A DNA stretch of 64,000 nt from Manduca sexta. Taxonomy: Eukaryota; Arthropoda; Insecta; Lepidoptera; Sphingidae. Of this stretch, positions 1 through 12,588 are shown in pieces. The position numbers were made by a program, and so were the translations under genes. The notes under the pieces are model-generated. The model was not told the origin of the DNA. It was given only the letters and a program-made list of their open reading frames with translations, and made no database searches. Numbering within the stretch: position 1 is the stretch's first letter; each line of letters opens with the position of its first letter. The stretch lies in assembly GCF_014839805.1 (NCBI RefSeq), contig NC_051124.1, forward strand, positions 1,054,001-1,118,000, given 5' to 3'.

Positions 1-2560
1 GACATCGGAAGTGCGAAATACATTTATTACATCGATAGCGTCATACCAATAAAACTACCTTATTAAGTCGTTACGTCAACATTAAATACTATTCCTTGAA
101 GCACGCGTTCGGACTTTACTTAAAATTTTATTAAAGACAATAAGTCATCAAACATGGCTTTAACAGACCCAAATATCCGGGACCTAAAACGTAATGCAGA
201 TTCGAAGGTCCGGAGAGGCTCAGAAGGTAATCCCTGAAGGTAGTGGGGTTCTGCCCGAGATGTCGGTTTGAAGGGCTTTAGTAGGAGATAGTTACATATT
301 AAGAAATAATCTCTCCTCGATGTAAAGGATCAAACAAATCTTACTTGCATACTTACTATTATTATAAATGCGGGTTTGTGACAACATTGGGATGTTTTTA
401 AGTTTGTGAGAAGTAAACGTAGAAACAACGGATTTTCATGATATTTGGCGCATGCGTAGATAATGGTCATTGCAATTCTATGGTCTATCATGTCTTGGAT
501 TAATATTATGCTTAGGCTACTTTCTATCCCTGTAATATACTTCTATGGAAATTAAGGGATTTTTTTATCTGATATTGTTACATGCGGCGCTAGCGTCGTA
601 AAGTTGTTTTAGCGACTTTTGTAGCAGAGAGGGTTTTTACGAAGACAAAGCCGCGAGCAGTTGCTCGTATAAGATAAATGAAAGACAGATTATAGCTTTC
701 CTGTACTAAATAAAAATGTATACTATTTTTTTTCTTTCTTTCTATACTATTGCTATAAGTGAGTCTATTTCTACTAATAAGTAGTGCGGAAATACTCTAG
801 TCAAGAATATACAAAAATACTTAACGTTTAATATTTCAGTAGGTAAAGGCAGTGTATCATGTGCTCTTGGTAATCAGATCGTCTGAGTTTAAAGTTGTTG
901 TGATAGATAGTAAAATGAAAACTTCACTATTGGAATAAAAAACATTTTCTTTCTAATATATTTATGTTTACCTACGACCTTGTTGGATTGTCCTAATTAG
1001 GGTAGTTCAAATGTTTAGGTTGCTAATTGGCGACGTATCGACAGGTTTAGTGGTTTTATTTAAACATGCAAAAGAGAAAGTGCTAAGACTTGTTTCATAT
1101 AAATAAACCTTTTCGTTGTGTTTAAATTGGGGTTAATTGAATATTGGTTACTCATCAAGGATGTTCATCACCAAATAAGTGGACAGCTGAGATGTCTAAA
1201 TAACAAAATAAATAATAGGATGTTTTCCGATTGGCATCATGCTAAGATTACAATTCCAGAGATGTGAATATGTTTAGATGTTTTTAAAAAATAAACACAT
1301 TAACCACTGAACGGGTTAATATGAAATTTGGCTATAGTACGCTTCTTACTATCGTGAATTAAACAGGATTTTTATTCCTGTAAATTTCTCACACACGACG
1401 AGTCGCCAGCACCAATTACTAAATAACGCAATCTACACAATACGACATTGATAAAATAACATAGATTAGTACCATCCGAGAAACTTCACTTACACTATCC
1501 GACTACTGAAGCTCTCAACACAATCGTTAACACATTTCTTAGGAATACGAAGTGCTTCGCCGAGGCACTCCATTTACATCTGAGGAGTCTGTTATCGCAG
1601 CTGTCTCGCAGTCAAAGACTCGCGACGCTACTCGCCAGCGACATCTTGCTGCAATCGCTTCCAATGTATTTACTTGTTGTTAAGTACGTGTTCCTTTACA
1701 ATGTAGATTCTACTGTTGGGCATGTTTTAGTCCTTATTAGTTACATATATAAAAAGAAAATAAATATGCCAATCTTCACTAGTTGGGTAGGCAATATAAG
1801 TAGAAGAAGAAGTTACGTAAATCAATTACTATTATTCCTTTTTTAAGGATTATTTCTTGCTCATTTTGGGGTTTAAGGATCAAAAAAAATTATAGATAAA
1901 TCATGGATGCGGTAAGACAGAGTAATAATATAATAATTTATTTTTATTCTATCTATTTTTGGATGTTTATTTAAAATTTGTTATTCCAGGTACGATTCAC
2001 GATCCAGACAAATATTAGTTAAAGACCGTTGTTTGATGAAGGGGCTAGTTGTTAGCAATGTGTTTTGAATAATCCATGTGTCCACGGGAGGGAGTACTCA
2101 TTGTATATACGCATGCGTGGAAGGCGTTGTACTCTCGGCCTATATCACTTCATGGGACAGAATGCATTAGTTGCATCTCGGACCAAACCTTTGGAAAAAA
2201 ACCCGAGCTTAGAAATATATAATATATATCGACGCAGACATCTTTCAATCAAAGTTATAATTGTAATTAACCATTGATTCTATTATCATATGTATTTATG
2301 AATAGCCAGTTGCATCTGATTGTTAAAATTACTAATTCAGTACTTGTATTGTAAATCTCCCGGAACCGGGGGTATAAAATTACTATATAAAGACGCCTTT
2401 GAGCCGCCATATATTATGCAATGTATGTAATTATACACTTTCTTGTCCCACATTCGTTTCACACTCACCCATTAAACCGCCATCATGTATCATTGAGAAT
2501 ATTAGATGAAGCTATCAGTTCACCCCACGCTATCACTGCGCCCTCGCGATGTTTAAATAT
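1..2560. other. Gene-free AT-rich stretch
   Basis: No reading frame here has coding character, and no splice-bounded exon, RNA gene or terminal repeat was recognised. The sequence is AT-rich with short homopolymer runs. Short open frames (under 75 codons) occur but overlap each other on both strands, as expected by chance. Confidence 0.6.
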
Positions 2561-2609
2561 TTATCTAATTACCATAGTCAACGGCATCGTCAATAAAGGT
2601 TTGTACACA

Positions 2610-2935
2610 CCACTGTGAAAAGGCGAAGTAATGTTGGCGCTGTAGCCTGGCACATAGCTTTTATAATCCTGTAACCGTAGAATACGACCACCCATAAACG
2701 GTAGAAACACCATCCAACACCTTGAATTACAAAGTATTGTTTGGTATTTCACTGCGCTCGCCATCCTGACACATGAGATGTTAAGTCTCATTATATCCAG
2801 TAGTTACACTGGCTACAATGTCCTTCAAACTGGAACACAACAGTGACTACACTCTGCTGCTTGGCGGCAGAACACATAGCAGTGGTACCTACTCAGACGG
2901 ACTCTCACATATGAGAGACCTACCACCAGTACAAG
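2610..2935. repeat. Dispersed repeat, uninterrupted copy
   Basis: This stretch matches, in the same order, the two halves flanking the retrotransposon at 12,589-17,652 (12,440-12,588 and 17,653-17,830). Shared landmarks are the segments around TCACTGCGCTCGCCATCC, ACATGAGATG, CCAGTAGTTACACTGGCTAC and CTACCACCAGTA. It is therefore an unoccupied copy of the element into which that retrotransposon inserted. It has no open frame of note. The family is a common lepidopteran dispersed repeat; whether it is a SINE or a LINE tail cannot be decided here. Confidence 0.75.
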
Positions 2936-3460
2936 TTTCCATTCGAAAAATAAATATTAGTTGTTTGGGATAGACGTCAACGTAACATGAGCTCGTCAAA
3001 TCGGTACTAAAGTCGGCGATCCATTTATTGACTTACACTGCTGCCTACTCTTTCAAGAATACATGCTCATATGACATCGCTTACATGTAATGAGTTTCAT
3101 TGGTGTCAGTCAATGTTTATATAAAATTTGTTCCCGTCACCACCCGCAGCCTAGACGGCTGTGACAAAATCATAAAGCTCCAACGTCCTGTGACGTCCCG
3201 GGATGTGCTGCGACGTCACATGGCGTGTGACGCGTCTGTCCCGGCGTGTTCTATTCAACTCACTAATTCGGTTAATGGTAAATGGATTCCCTTGTGATAT
3301 GATGTGAAATTCTGACGGGGTTGGCGTGTTTTGTTATTCTTTCATTTTAGAATGTTCATGAACATGTCTTTATATAATAATAAATATAAATTGAAATACA
3401 AATTAATATATTTTCGTAATGGTCATTTATATTACAGATATTATTGTAATAGCTATTCTA
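2936..3460. other. No recognised feature
   Basis: No gene is supported. A moderately GC-rich patch around 3,140-3,260 contains several CGTC-type motifs (for example TGACGTCCCGGG) but no coding frame with splice sites. Confidence 0.5.
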
Positions 3461-3723
3461 TATATCGCTTTCTTAATAAAGTAATGACCTATTTCTAAAC
3501 TGTTAATTTGTGGGAATCGTCAAAGAAACGAATTTGTGTTTGCGACCTTTTCGTTTAAGTTGTTACAAAATTGAACATATTAAATATAGGTCAAAAATGA
3601 AACCTATAGCATGAAAAAAAAAGGAAGAAAATGTAAAGGTCGCCAACTGAAATTAGTTTTTAGACGATTCTCACAAATTAACAATTTTGAAATAGGTCAT
3701 TATTTTATTAAAAGAGCGATATA
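3461..3723. mobile_element. MITE with long terminal inverted repeats
   Basis: Two arms of roughly 75 bases face each other: about 3,461-3,535 and about 3,645-3,723. Both read, from the outside in, TATATCGCT, then AATAAA(G/A)TAATGACCTATTTC, then GTTAATTTGTG(G/A)GAATCGT. The arms differ at a modest number of positions. The central part is non-coding and A-rich. A terminal TA on each side is compatible with a TA target duplication, as in Tc1/mariner-type MITEs, but the exact ends are uncertain by a few bases. Confidence 0.7.
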
Positions 3724-4067
3724 CATTTTTTTTTGTACGTTCCGAACGTAACTTTGTTAGATGTTTCATATATATAAACACACAGCTACTTAATTTCTAT
3801 GAAATAGAAACACATGTAAGATTAATACGATTCTAAAACTACGAAACCGTCAACATAACAAAAGCCACTAGACCCATGCAAATCACAACATAATAGGCTC
3901 AGAATTAATTTGTAATCGTCTAGCGGCGGGTAACTTGTGACTTGTAATCCCGGCGCCGGGTCCCGGTCCCGGCTTAGTCCCGGCCGCGGATTCCGGGACG
4001 TAATCTCACAAATTACACTCACATGAACACGCGTGTTATTGAATTAAAACTTACTACTTAACTAGCT

Positions 4068-4285
4068 GTGCTCGCGGCTTCGTCCGCGTGGAAATCAGTG
4101 TGTCACAAAGTTTTTCCCACGTAAATCCCGATCCCAAGGGAATTTTAGGATTAAAAGTAGCACCTAAACCTTCCTTAAGAATTGCACTATCTTTTAGTAA
4201 AAACCGTACAAAAATCCGTTCAGTAGATTTTGAGAAAATCGATCACGTACAGACAGCTTTTGGGGACTTTATTTTATAATATGTA
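4068..4285 (+). repeat. Dispersed repeat (lepidopteran LINE/SINE-tail type), plus-strand copy
   Basis: It begins with AGCTGTGCTCGCGGCTTCGTC and ends near GGGACTTTATTTTATA. A second copy lies inverted at 8,320-8,531 and shares CTATCTTTTAGTAAAAACCG, TACAAAAATCCGTTCAG and the GTGTCACAAAGTTTTTC part. There is no coding content. This is one of the most recognisable high-copy repeats of lepidopteran genomes; its exact class is not resolvable from two copies. Confidence 0.7.
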
Positions 4286-4663
4286 TAGATATACTGTTTA
4301 GATAGACTTTTATGTCATTGTTGGTCCTGAGTTCAGTTGATAGTAGATGAATACAAAGGTTTGTCTTTGTATGTGCCACTTCCTTGTCTAGATATATTCT
4401 GCTAAACCGTGTACAAGAACCATTGTCTTCTAGTTTTAATGCTATTATAACCAGTGTGAAATGAAATGTTAAATCTAATCTCATGGATATCTTTTGAATC
4501 AAAATATTTAACATTGAAAAATGTTAAGGCATTTTAGTCCTCTACAAAATTAGACAAAGTCGACATTATGCGTAAAAGTAACGCAAAATTTCCAGGCTAA
4601 TAAACAAATATTCTTTCTTTCGTCTTATTATGTAGATAAGTTACAGATACTTTAAATTTCAGG

Positions 4664-4879
4664 CATGCTGCTTACTCAGGCAAATAGCATCTTTGAACTG
4701 CCCCAGACCTCAACAATCGCGAAACTACTTCGCATTTACTCAAGATTAAAGCAAAAATCTCAGCGGAGGCCGATTATACACCTGTTTGGTGAACAGCCAC
4801 TTGACAGAGATATTTCCTTACCGTGCGAGCTCGTTCCTACAACGAGTACCGAGCCTGTGATGTCACGGGCACCAACGTA
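4664..4879 (+). CDS. Weak candidate exon of unknown function
   Basis: A 71-codon frame starts two bases after a good-looking acceptor (TTTAAATTTCAG ending at 4,662) and stops at 4,879. Its composition is more protein-like and GC-richer than the flanks, including the stretch LLRIYSRLKQKSQRRPIIHL. I do not recognise a domain or family. No partner exon, polyadenylation signal or promoter was identified nearby. It could be a real internal or terminal exon of a gene with long introns, an old mobile-element fragment, or chance. Confidence 0.2.
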
Positions 4880-6700
4880 ACAACACATCCACTATTTCCT
4901 TATACTGTATGAGATACAGTCGACAGTTGCGTATTTGTGGTGTAAAAGAACATTGTAACATACATCCCAGCAAGGACACTTTGTTAGGTGAAGCGCCCTC
5001 CGCGCAAAGCGTAAGGAAAATGACGCGAAAACCGTTGAATTTGCATTTTGGGCCTCGAGTTGTTCGCTGTGTTCAAGGTTTATGTGTGGAGGAAATAGGC
5101 GATATAATATATTTCAATTGTAGTTATTTTGTTATTTCAAAATCACCTTTAGTGTAATCGTACTTGGGTTGTAAATCCATAAGTTTTGGGTTCCTAGACC
5201 AGACCACTAATTTGTTTTATCCAGCTGGAAACATGAATTTGTTTGTGACTTAAAAAAATGCCCAATTTAGCGATAAACCTACGGATATTACCTCGCCAAA
5301 ATGCACACATGAGTTATGCTGTCTACCACTTTAGGAAGAAGGATTAAAACTAATGTAATTAAAAGTTCTGAGTAACAGTATTATTTCTAAGTGATTTATT
5401 ATCAGACTACCAGCTAATTCCAATATTCGTTATAAGAAAGTACAGATTATAATGTCTACTTTCATATGGTCAAATACGACACGAATATACCTTTCAAATA
5501 AACATGGAGGAATAACAAATACAAACATTTAACAATTTGTACTCCCGCAAGTCGACAGCACGGTAAGTGAGTACAAACATACAAATTTACATAAAACTTT
5601 GACGTACAAAAATCATCTCCATACCCTTAAAATCCAAAGCAAATATTTCTCGAAACATTGCCAAGTTTAGACACAATTGTGAAAGAAAATATTTTGCCAA
5701 TATAGACCCTATTTCTTTACACTATGGTTTAGGGTTTGTAGGAGTGGATGCAGATGTTGTGGCAGATGGTGTTGACAAAAACGTTGACGGCGGGAGGGTC
5801 GTCACAGATCAGAAATGTTTGCGCGTGTAAACGGCCGCGGCGGATCTGTTTCGCCCTTACTGGGACAAAGGACCCCGGACTTGAGAGATACTGTTTATTC
5901 TTAGTTTTTACCGCTCTATTTGCTTTCTGTTGCGAAAATCGTAATGAAAAATATTTTTTTGTACGAAAATAAAAAAATTAATGCCCAAAAGTACACACGA
6001 TATTGTAAACGAAATAGAGAAATATGTAAAGGAACTGCATAAATTTTTCTGTTAGTTCAAACTGTACTCTAAAGTGAGAATACCTCGTCACGGAAAATCA
6101 ATCTGCTTGTACTACCATTTATTTATTTTATTTATTTATTAATAACGCATGTCAACAATATAAACACTTACATTGAAATTGACAATAATTATACCCTTAT
6201 TAGCTAGCATTTATATTTCTAACAGACATGCACAACGTTCATATGAGTCCAATTCACTTAAGATATCAAAATTACTAATGACTAAGTTAAGAATAAAATA
6301 CGAGAAACCATCTGTAGTACAAAATTAAAATGTTAACATATAACAATAAAGTCTATTATTCATTTCAAAATAAACAATTACCTCAAAGCTCTTTAAAATT
6401 CATTATCTTTAATAAACAGTCAACAAAGCCATTTTGGAGGCTCGATCCATCGTGATACATTTTTTAAATTCTGCCATAATTAAAGGCAGTCCACAAGGCT
6501 TGTTTGTTTAGGCTGTGTGCACACCGGAGCGCTCTGTTGTCTTATTTCGAGGTATTTGTTCGATCTTCAGTAAGTCAGCTTACATGGGTAACTGATATTC
6601 TTGGAAATGTTTTCTGTTGTTATATGTTTTTCAAGGTTGTGCGAAATGTTTGATTCGGGTTATTTGGAAGGATATAATAGTGTTGAATATCAGTGGATAA
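4880..6700. other. No recognised feature
   Basis: AT-rich sequence with two GC-richer patches (about 4,995-5,070 and 5,745-5,880). The patches hold short open frames but no consistent splice sites or recognisable domain. Nothing else was found. Confidence 0.5.
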
Positions 6701-6704
6701 TATT

Positions 6705-6960
6705 TTTTTTTCATACGTGCACGGTGACTGCTCTGCACCTAATGGTAAGTGGAGTGGAGTTCAATAGAATATCGACTGATGAGAGATGATTACCCCTTGA
6801 CAGATGACATAATTATGTCGCCCTGTTGGAATCGGATATACACAGGCTGATCCCGGAACGCTACACTCTTACGTGCGTCACTATGGCGGGTTTTAACACC
6901 TTGTGTACGGCGGTCGCTATCCGGGTGAATATAAAATATATCCCACCACAGCATAATCTC
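6705..6960 (+). repeat. Dispersed repeat family 2, copy 1
   Basis: This segment shares a long ordered set of words with 36,690-36,920: AATGGTAAGTGGAGTGG / GATGGTAAGTGGAGTGG, then GAGATGATTACCCCT, ACACAGGCTGATCCCGGA, GCGGGTTTTAA, CTTGTGTACGG and GGTCGCTATCC. A third, more decayed copy is at about 53,990-54,215. It is non-coding and related in part to the ACATGAGATG-containing repeat. Confidence 0.7.
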
Positions 6961-7086
6961 TCATTAATTGCTGTATCTGGAGGTCACTTTCCATCAGATG
7001 CAATGACATCATTCTGCTGTGCCCGTATAACAAAGCAAACGTTTTATAAAACGTTAGGGTATACATCTAATTTCTTATTAGTATGA

Positions 7087-7740
7087 TCCAAGTTTGACAA
7101 ACTTACTTTGAAATTATTAGATAGTTGTAAGTAGTCTAGCTCCTAGCTCGACTCGCATGAAAACCTTTACCAGAGTAAAGTTTTTACTTTCTCTTTAGTG
7201 CATTTTTAGGCTAAAATAGTTATTCTATTTGGTAACCCAGGATATGCTCTTTTCGCTTATAAACGTTAAAACACTCTATTTTGATAAAATTTTATGTTGT
7301 ACATCTGATTACAAAATTATTCTCATAAGTTAAACTATTAGAAATAATTGGTAACTCAAAATAAATAAAGTCGTGAGCAATTTACGATGATAAATAGCGT
7401 GTTATTGAGCCATTTACCCCAAGTCATCTATATTTATTTGTGCCGGGGTAGGGTTGACGCGCGCATTAACGGAGTGGAAACCGTTCCATCAAGTTTGCTG
7501 AGTCGACAACACTTTTTATGTGAGTGCATCCTGTGACCATACAAGTTTTACATTTTATCGACAAAATGACTAAGTACACATGACACTGCATTCGACACAT
7601 CAAAAATTGTTGCATGACTTGATCAAAGATTTATTTATTTATTAACTCATACAAGAAATCGGAGTTTTGAAGGTTCAAAATCGTTGTGACCTGGAAATAC
7701 TTTATAGTTTATAACCTAACTATTTTTTGATTGCCTTAGT
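7087..7740. other. No recognised feature
   Basis: AT-rich, with no coding frame, inverted repeat or tRNA-like promoter box seen. Confidence 0.5.
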
Positions 7741-7741
7741 A

Positions 7742-7855
7742 GACAAACGAGCAAGCGGTACGCCTGATAGTAAGCAGTATCCGCCCATGAACTTCACAAC
7801 GCCAGAGGCACACCCAAGCAATCATCTACCTACTTTATAGACTAATGATTCCGAA
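7742..7855 (+). repeat. Dispersed repeat family 3 (CCTGATGGTAAG type)
   Basis: It carries ACAAACGAGCAAGCGGTACG, then GCCTGATAGTAAGCAG, then CCGCCCATGAAC. The same order of words occurs at 9,290-9,400, 12,455-12,500, 21,145-21,240 and inverted at 42,362-42,455. This is a fragment of a high-copy lepidopteran retroposon. Confidence 0.6.
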
Positions 7856-7935
7856 GCCCCGTAAAATTCACTCATATTAAGCCGTCCAATAGTTGTCAAA
7901 TTCTATAAAGCCGATACGGTCTCGGGAGTATTTTA

Positions 7936-8010
7936 GCTGCAAATGAATTCGTCAGCGTGCGGTGCGGCGCGGGTCGGGCTGCGGTGGTACCGACCGCCGC
8001 ATGTCCGCGG
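7936..8010. other. GC-rich island in AT-rich DNA
   Basis: This short stretch is dominated by GCG/CGG steps (for example GTGCGGTGCGGCGCGGGTCG) within strongly AT-rich flanks. No frame with splice support runs through it. It could be a regulatory element, but no specific site is claimed. Confidence 0.35.
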
Positions 8011-8319
8011 CTCGATTGCATCGCAACTAAATTGATTGTGATCCGTTAGTTTTTCGGGAATTAGTTGTCGGATTGAATTCTGTATGGTCTGTTATTATTT
8101 CATTGCAGGGTTTATGGAAAACTCGACGGTTTATTGACTGTTTGATTAAAAACTTTACATGGTCATGATGGTAGACCGCTTAGTATTTGTTTTTATTTGT
8201 AGCATGAAACAAGCTTGTTACGCAATGGTAAGTGCCACGCCCTCATTTATACGCCTTAAGCGCCCACTGCACTGAGCTCTCATTACCTTGAGACGTTAGA
8301 ATATGTTATCTACCTATAA

Positions 8320-8531
8320 AAAAAAAAAACTGAACGGATTTTTGTACGGTTTTTACTAAAAGATAGCGCAATTCTTGAAGAACGTTTAAATTGATAGTAC
8401 ATTACGGTATAATGTAAATTGACGGAAATATAACGATTACTCTTAAAGAGATCGCGTGGTTGTATTGTGTTGTGGTTGAAAAACTTTGTGACATACTAAT
8501 TTCCACGCTGGCGATGTCGCGGGCACAGCTA
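8320..8531 (-). repeat. Dispersed repeat, inverted copy of the 4,068-4,285 element
   Basis: On the minus strand it opens with ACTAGCTGTGCCCGCGACAT and ends in CAAAAATCCGTTCAG followed by a T-run (A-run on the plus strand, about 8,320-8,330). The middle has diverged from the 4,068 copy. The terminal homopolymer suggests retroposition. Confidence 0.7.
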
Positions 8532-8918
8532 GTTTCCCATAAATTCTGCTGGCAACAATGTTACCACAATTCGTGCACACTGCTGCTCGATGGAATAAAT
8601 ATCTACCTACGCGCGATACCTACTCACTCAAACTTCCATAAAACAGACCTGCTACCTCATAAAATCCTTCAATCTTCATAACTCTCCTTACTACAGCATA
8701 ATAAAGTACAAATTAACCCGACACCTTAATACATGGCGTATTAAAGTACATGATAAACGTAATCCTAGTTAAGTGTAAGTCTCTATATGTATATTTATGA
8801 GCGTGTGTCGCGGCGGATTTGAGATGCACTCAAAGGAGCCGCTCAGCGCCGCCGCGCCGTCTTAGATATACCGAGCCAAATCGCCGCACCGTACAGAATA
8901 TGACATGCGGCTATGAGT

Positions 8919-9150
8919 GTTAAGGAACACGTGAGTACAACATTTTCTATGTATTACACAACTTTACGAGCACAATTTGGGAGATTATTTGCCTAATTTT
9001 TTTTAAGCCTAGTAATGTATCAACATGACGTGCATCGGGTTAAGGAACACATTAATACAACATTTTCTATGCACTTTTACGATTTGGGACAATGTTTTCC
9101 TAGAAATGTGGGAGCCGAGACTAGTAATGTATCAACATAACGTGCATCGA
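8919..9150 (+). repeat. Imperfect tandem duplication of a ~115-bp unit
   Basis: Both units start GTTAAGGAACAC, continue with TACAACATTTTCTATG, and finish CTAGTAATGTATCAACAT(G/A)ACGTGCATCG. Unit 1 is about 8,919-9,038 and unit 2 about 9,039-9,150. The middles differ by small indels. It is non-coding; the unit looks like a local duplication rather than a satellite. Confidence 0.75.
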
Positions 9151-9289
9151 TGGCATGAATCACTTTTTCATTACCGCCTTAGGGTGTTATTTCTACTGTT
9201 TAGTGGAAGGCGTGGCGCTTATCAGGTTGACAGTTGTAAATTTTGTTCATAGGCAATAGTGATCACATATACCATCAGATAAGCCTTCA

Positions 9290-9400
9290 GCCATATTTGT
9301 TTATGATATAGGGGCAAACGAGCATACTGTTCACCTGTTGGTATGTATGATGTCTCATTAACATCTGCTCCAGGAGGCATACAGATGCATTGCCGGCCTT
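9290..9400 (+). repeat. Dispersed repeat family 3, decayed copy
   Basis: It contains GGGGCAAACGAGCATACTG, CACCTGTTGGTATG and ACATCTGCTCCAGGAGGCA, matching the order of words in the copy at 21,145-21,240. Confidence 0.5.
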
Positions 9401-9802
9401 TAAGATTGGAATTAGTGATTTGAGCTTTCCATATGCTTTCGTAAACAACATTTTTTTTATCCATACTCAGAAATAAGCTCCATAATTCTCGTTTATACAG
9501 GCATCATGCCAATTCTATATCAGGACAGAAGCAAATCTGCAGTAAAAGGAGCAGGCCGTCTTCCTGCGAGTGTCGCGAGCATCTCTTTGTGCGCGGCTCG
9601 GTTCGCGGTTCACTTGATTTGTCAATGTCGATAACGACTCTGAAGCCGCCGCCTTGTCTCCGTGGGATTAATGTTTTTGCAACTGACTTCATCGATCAAC
9701 TGCGGCGTGGTTCAGCTGTAACTGTTGTTTTAGTTTTTTTTGTTACTTAACCCGTTAGGTTTTATTCTCTTATGGGATGGATTTTTATAAATGCTTTCTT
9801 AA

Positions 9803-9870
9803 AACCACCTTTACGTTAAAATCACCTTTACGTTAAAATCATCTTTAAGTTAAGACCACATTACGTTAAG
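9803..9870 (+). repeat. Short tandem repeat, ~17-bp unit, four degenerate copies
   Basis: Successive units read as variants of (A/T)CACCTTTACGTTAAA. The first two are nearly exact and the last two carry substitutions and small indels. It is a minisatellite-like patch. Confidence 0.65.
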
Positions 9871-9875
9871 AGGTC

Positions 9876-12430
9876 GTGTGCAAAATTTAACTCTTCTAAA
9901 TTTTGGTGCTTTTAAATGTTCGTCTGAAGCGACAGTAGTATAAGTGTAAGTAATCCACAATACTTTTAAAGGCCTTAATATTATAAGGCAAATACTGTTT
10001 TACTCAAACGAATCTAACTAACCTACATAGAATCATTATAATTTCCAATTAAAAATCTCTTTACAGTTCCCAAACAGCGCACCGTTAGAAAATAGATTTC
10101 GCGTATAACAAGTGATTACGTTGGAAATCTAATAGGCGAGCAGTTTAAAAGCACCAATTATGTGCGGCGTTTAATCGCCTCCTTCTGGCGGAGCGCAGTT
10201 TCGCCGTCGACTAGGCCGGATATTACACCGACCTACCCTAGCTAGGAGGCTGTCGTAGCACGAGCTGTAGCGTGAGCTACGGAAATGTTCGGTGACCTAG
10301 TTAGCTTCCATCATTTGACAATAGGTCTATTGTTTAGTATGATAGTTGCTTTTTCATGTGAATGTGATTTGTTGTTGAAGAAAATAAGTGTTTCTATGAA
10401 ACTAAAAACCATCAATGAGCTACGACTTTTCTACGAATAGGTCTACGATATCACAAAACTTCTACGCAGCTACGAGTTCTACGAAACTACGAAACTACGA
10501 TCCGTATTTCGTTCTCCAAACTCTTTAACGTAGCAACACCCATCGCAATAATTGCGACATACCCTTAACCTCTGGAGAGTGGAGCTAAAAGCCGCTTTGT
10601 GTATACGTGTGTACAACACCTCCCCGTGGACCTGTTTGCTTTGCAGCTTTGGACCAAATTAACTGAGGCTCGCACGCACGCTGCAAAAATCCAGCCACCC
10701 TCCCGAAATCACTTATGCGCCCGTTTTAATAAAGATGTTATTAAATTCCACTGTTAGACTTGGGGTTTTGTCTAGAAATTTCAAATTGTAAGCTTAGAAA
10801 AGCATCTAGAATTTTGATGCTTTATTAAGTTTTGAAGTTAACGTAAAATATGATTATTTGTTTAATAAATAAGAGAGTTTCAATAAGGCCCTTCTTTTAT
10901 CTCTACAAGCTACAACTAGTTAAATAAATGGTATGATAAAATATTTTTACAACTCTTGTATTAAAATGTTTAAATTGCAAAGTTAAAATAAATAATATTA
11001 TCCTTAAGATCTCTTAAAGAGTAATTGAAAATGGAAAGAACGCTTATATAAAATATTATAAAAAAACGAATATACAAATAATTTGTACTCATACATCATG
11101 TTACCAGCTAATCAAAGAGGCTTTATCCTCTACAAACCGCTAAACGGATATAGCATATAAGGCTATACATTCGCGAGGACCTAATGGTCTTTGTTTTATG
11201 ACGAAACCATTTGGGATTTAAGGAAGCTGCGCCGTTCACATTTAATGGAGACTCTAACTGCTACCCACACACATAAATACACACACACGCACACCAAGGC
11301 AATGCAACGTTTAACGCGGAGTCGCGCTCTGTTAGTTATTTTATTTATGGACGACAAAATGAGGCTTTAATCCGTAACCCAAAAACTTTGCCTAAAACAT
11401 GTCGCACTGCCGTTCATAGACTTCGCATGCTAGTATTCTTTTGTCCCACTGCTTTATCTGTATGTAAATGGAATAAGCATAGTATAGTGCGATGAACGTA
11501 GGATACTAAATTGAAGCTATTTATTGGATTGTATCGCGTTTTTTATATTATGATTTTCACCCGATGTTTCGAAGACTTTGCCGCGTTAGTCACGGGAGCG
11601 ATTGAGATGTTAGTGGTCCGAAAAGTCAATATTACATCAATAGTCTTCTTACATTTTACGTTTCGTTTTATTGTAAAATGTAATTCGCATAAACAAAAGA
11701 AATCATTACAACTTTAGGTTTTGAAATTCTGCATAAAGATCTTATTGGCAATAGTAGCGAGCGAATTGATCATCTCTTGAATTAGATTTTTATTGTATAG
11801 TTGTAATAGCAACTGAAAATAGTCATCACTATAATTATTTTTTTTGATGCATTATTAAGTGCGCAAAATTATAAATACTTTTTAATATAATCACTTTTTA
11901 ACGTTAAATATAAGCGCAACTATTGGAGTATAGTTGCGCTTATTATATTATATTATACCACAACGTAATGTTGCCGAATAGTTATGAAAGAGTGATCTTA
12001 ACTTGAAATCTGACAGAATATAAAGAGATATCGAAACACGTTACCGAACCTTAAATGAGAAAATTCCTTTCTAGCCTCGACAATGGAAGCCACATTTTAC
12101 ACTCACGCCTTTTAAAGTTGGATTTGGAAAGTCATCAATGGAGCTTTCCAATAGAAACTATTCACGAGTTGGTATCTTATGTTGATGGACCCCTGGATAC
12201 TACACTATTTCTACAACTATTGTTGTGCTTCTTTCTAGACTTAGTGCCTGTTTCATACGTTTCTAGTAAATTTTACTTGACGGTTATCGTATTAAACAAT
12301 TAGTGTAGGTGGTACTCATTTTATTAATATTTATTTGGTAGCATAGATTAATCTGGCTTTTGTATTTGGTCGGCTTATATATTTATATGATCAGTAGGAA
12401 TAATTCGGAAATTACGAAATTAGCCCTTAT
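9876..12430. other. Gene-free stretch with minor simple repeats
   Basis: It contains interspersed CTACGA words (10,425-10,500), a CA-rich microsatellite (about 11,266-11,300), a GC-richer patch near 10,155-10,270 and a perfect-arm hairpin at 11,910-11,943. Open frames are short and overlap on both strands. No exon is supported. Confidence 0.5.
11910..11943. repeat. Perfect inverted repeat (13-bp arms, 8-base loop)
   Basis: The left arm ATAAGCGCAACTA (11,910-11,922) is the exact reverse complement of 11,931-11,943. It lies in AT-rich DNA. It is too short to be called a MITE. Confidence 0.7.
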
Positions 12431-12439
12431 AATAGTTCT

Positions 12440-12588
12440 TTTATTTCTTTGAATGACGGGACGAGCTTGTCTTTCGCCTGATGGTAAGCGATACGACCGC
12501 CAAAAACAGTAGCAACACCATTCAACACCATTAGTTACGAAGTATTGTTTAGTATTCCACTGCGCTCGCCATCCTAAGACATGAGATG
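12440..12588 (+). repeat. Left part of the dispersed repeat split by the retrotransposon
   Basis: It matches about 2,640-2,782 up to the word ACATGAGATG, where the retrotransposon's A-tail (T-run on plus) begins. The matching right part resumes at 17,653. It also contains the family-3 words GACGAGCTTGTC and GCCTGATGGTAAGCGA at 12,460-12,490. Confidence 0.75.

Noticed and set aside
9504..9692. 62-codon minus-strand frame in a GC-rich patch
   Set aside because: No splice sites, domain or homologous copy seen; short enough to be chance.
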